Below are positions 13,206-14,351 of a DNA stretch of 14,351 nt, in pieces. A model generated the notes under the pieces. The model made no database searches. It was not told the origin of the DNA and worked only from the letters and a program-made list of their open reading frames with translations. Positions within the stretch are counted from its first letter, which is position 1; the number at the start of each line of letters is the position of its first letter. The stretch is from assembly GCA_004298675.1 (NCBI GenBank), contig SCRI01000032.1, positions 1 to 14,351 of the forward strand. Direction: 5' to 3'. This stretch comes from a bacterium. GTDB taxonomy: Bacteria > Vulcanimicrobiota > Vulcanimicrobiia > Vulcanimicrobiales > SCRA01. The position numbers and the translations under genes were made by a program.

Positions 13206-13571
13206 TTAGCATAGTCGTAAGGACAGGTTCGGCGCCTCACTCATACGGGAGAACGTCTACGCGTGACTCGCAAAACGCTCCCGGCTTCGCGAATCAAAGT
13301 GGCCGACCCTAGGCGCGTGCGAGAGATGGCATCCGGACAGCGTAGTAGTTATGTGACCCGGAAGCAATGCCTTTTCCTTCGGAGTCGCCGGTAGCGTGAG
13401 TCATGGTAAAAGTACACTAGCGCAGCACCCCGATGCCCCATCCGGAGCGACTCAATCCGCCTGTGTATCTTGACGTGCTGCATCGTGCAAACCTTCAGCG
13501 CTAGTGGAGGTGGCGCATCGGCGTGCCGCTAATCGGCGAGATAGATCGGGATTGTTGCGAGGATAACGTGC
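13206..13571. other. Intergenic stretch without a recognisable gene
   Basis: About 366 bases separate the MBL remnant from the nitronate monooxygenase gene. Stops occur in the frames I translated here, no conserved domain is recognisable, and no tRNA or clear terminator was seen. The sequence looks less constrained than its neighbours and probably contains the debris of the event that removed the MBL 5' half, plus the promoter of the downstream gene, for which I see no convincing -35/-10 pair. Confidence 0.55.
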
Positions 13572-14351
13572 ATGGCTTTTCGCACTGCGCTCACTGAGCT
13601 GCTGGAGATCCGCCACCCCCTTCTTCTCGCTCCTATGGCCGTCGTTTCCGGGGGAGCACTGGCCGCGGCCATCAGCGATGCCGGCGGCTTGGGATTCATC
13701 GGCGTGGGTTACGCCGATGAACGCTGGATCGAGGCGCAGTTCCAGGTCGCTGGCAAGTCGCGCGTCGGCATCGGCTTCATCACCTGGCATCTGCACCAGC
13801 AGCCGCGGCGGCTCGACGTTGCGCTTGCGCACAAGCCGGCGGCGGTCATGTTCTCCTTCGGCGATTACGCACCGTTCATCGAGCGCGTGAAGCGTGCTGG
13901 CGCGAAGGTCATCGTGCAGGTGCAGACGCTGGCGGCGGCGCGGGAGGCGGCTCGCCTTGGCGCCGATGCCATCGTAGCGCAGGGCACGGAGGCCGGCGGG
14001 CATGGCGCGAGCCGCGGCACGCTGCCGCTCGTTGCAGCCGTGGTCGATGCCGTGACTCCGATCCCCGTGGTGGCAGCCGGCGGCATTGCCGATGGGCGCG
14101 GGTTGGCGGCGACACTCATGCTCGGCGCCACCGGCGTCATGATGGGCACGCGCTTCTACGCCAGCGCTGAGGCGCTGGGCTCAGCTGACGCCAAAGCGCG
14201 CCTCCTGTCAGGTGAAGGCGACGCGACGGTGCGGACGACGATCTTCGATCGCGTGCGCGGATATGCGTGGCCCGCGCCCTTCACGGGCAGGGCGCTGACC
14301 AACGACTTCATTCGCACGTACCACGGCCGCGAATCCACGCTCGAGGAGGAA
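13572..14351 (+). CDS. Nitronate monooxygenase family protein (NPD), C-terminus cut off by window edge
   Basis: This FMN-dependent TIM-barrel enzyme belongs to the 2-nitropropane dioxygenase/nitronate monooxygenase family, which oxidises alkyl nitronates to carbonyl compounds and nitrite; some relatives are enoyl-ACP reductases (FabK). 260 codons are visible to the right edge, and perhaps 50-80 residues are missing. Landmarks are HPLLLAPMAVVSGGALAAA (15-33), DAGGLGFIGVGY (36-47), QGTEAGGHG (137-145) with the likely catalytic His144, VVAAGGIADGRG (166-177) and MLGATGVMMGTRF (183-195), the phosphate-binding end of the barrel. The ATG at 13572 has GAGG about 9 bases upstream and gives the normal family N-terminus. 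Nitronate and nitroalkane handling would fit loosely with nitrogen-oxide chemistry near the heme-copper operon, but no operon link exists. Confidence 0.88.
   Translation, partial: MAFRTALTELLEIRHPLLLAPMAVVSGGALAAAISDAGGLGFIGVGYADERWIEAQFQVAGKSRVGIGFITWHLHQQPRRLDVALAHKPAAVMFSFGDYAPFIERVKRAGAKVIVQVQTLAAAREAARLGADAIVAQGTEAGGHGASRGTLPLVAAVVDAVTPIPVVAAGGIADGRGLAATLMLGATGVMMGTRFYASAEALGSADAKARLLSGEGDATVRTTIFDRVRGYAWPAPFTGRALTNDFIRTYHGRESTLEEE

Noticed and set aside
12948-13214. 88-codon plus-strand frame over the MBL remnant
   Set aside because: It is antisense to recognisable MBL-family sequence, and its product resembles nothing known.

Overview
The window is high-GC bacterial chromosome with nothing archaeal or phage-like in it. 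I cannot assign a phylum. Long uninterrupted frames and ATGA-type gene overlaps fit a GC-rich environmental bacterium, and any narrower placement would be a guess. No tRNA, rRNA, CRISPR array or insertion sequence was seen.

Bases 1-6972 hold the most distinctive part, a 2-hydroxyacyl-CoA metabolism locus. On the minus strand a GntR/FCD regulator (3207-3863) is followed, with a 4-base gap, an overlap and an 8-base gap, by the large and small subunits of a B12-dependent acyl-CoA mutase and a PaaK-type acyl-CoA ligase that runs off the left edge. The large subunit carries the Ile/Asp/Gln substrate-pocket combination of 2-hydroxyisobutyryl-CoA mutase (HCM), not the Tyr/Ala/Arg of methylmalonyl-CoA mutase. 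Next to it (3938-5647, minus) is a ThDP enzyme that fits a 2-hydroxyacyl-CoA lyase. A LarA-like (nickel lactate racemase family) gene is divergent from it (5722-6972, plus). Two perfect palindromes with the same 16-bp core sit at the start of gntR and between the lyase and larA-like genes. They tie the locus into one likely regulon. The inferred pathway is: ligase makes a branched 2-hydroxyacyl-CoA, which is either isomerised by the mutase to a 3-hydroxyacyl-CoA or cleaved by the lyase to formyl-CoA plus a carbonyl compound.

Bases 7004-8137 encode a lone branched-chain-amino-acid-type ABC substrate-binding protein, probably cotranscribed with the larA-like gene.

Bases 8187-10611 (minus) are a tightly overlapping three-gene heme-copper oxidase-superfamily operon: CuA subunit II, B-family-like subunit I and a small His-rich membrane protein. 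Subunit I keeps all six metal-binding histidines but has Asn where oxygen reductases have the cross-linked Tyr. This makes it a candidate NO reductase instead of an ordinary oxidase.

Bases 10741-14351 hold a VOC/glyoxalase-fold protein, a D-lactate-dehydrogenase-type FAD oxidase, a 5'-truncated metallo-beta-lactamase-fold remnant, about 370 bases without a recognisable gene, and the start of a nitronate monooxygenase-family gene that runs off the right edge.
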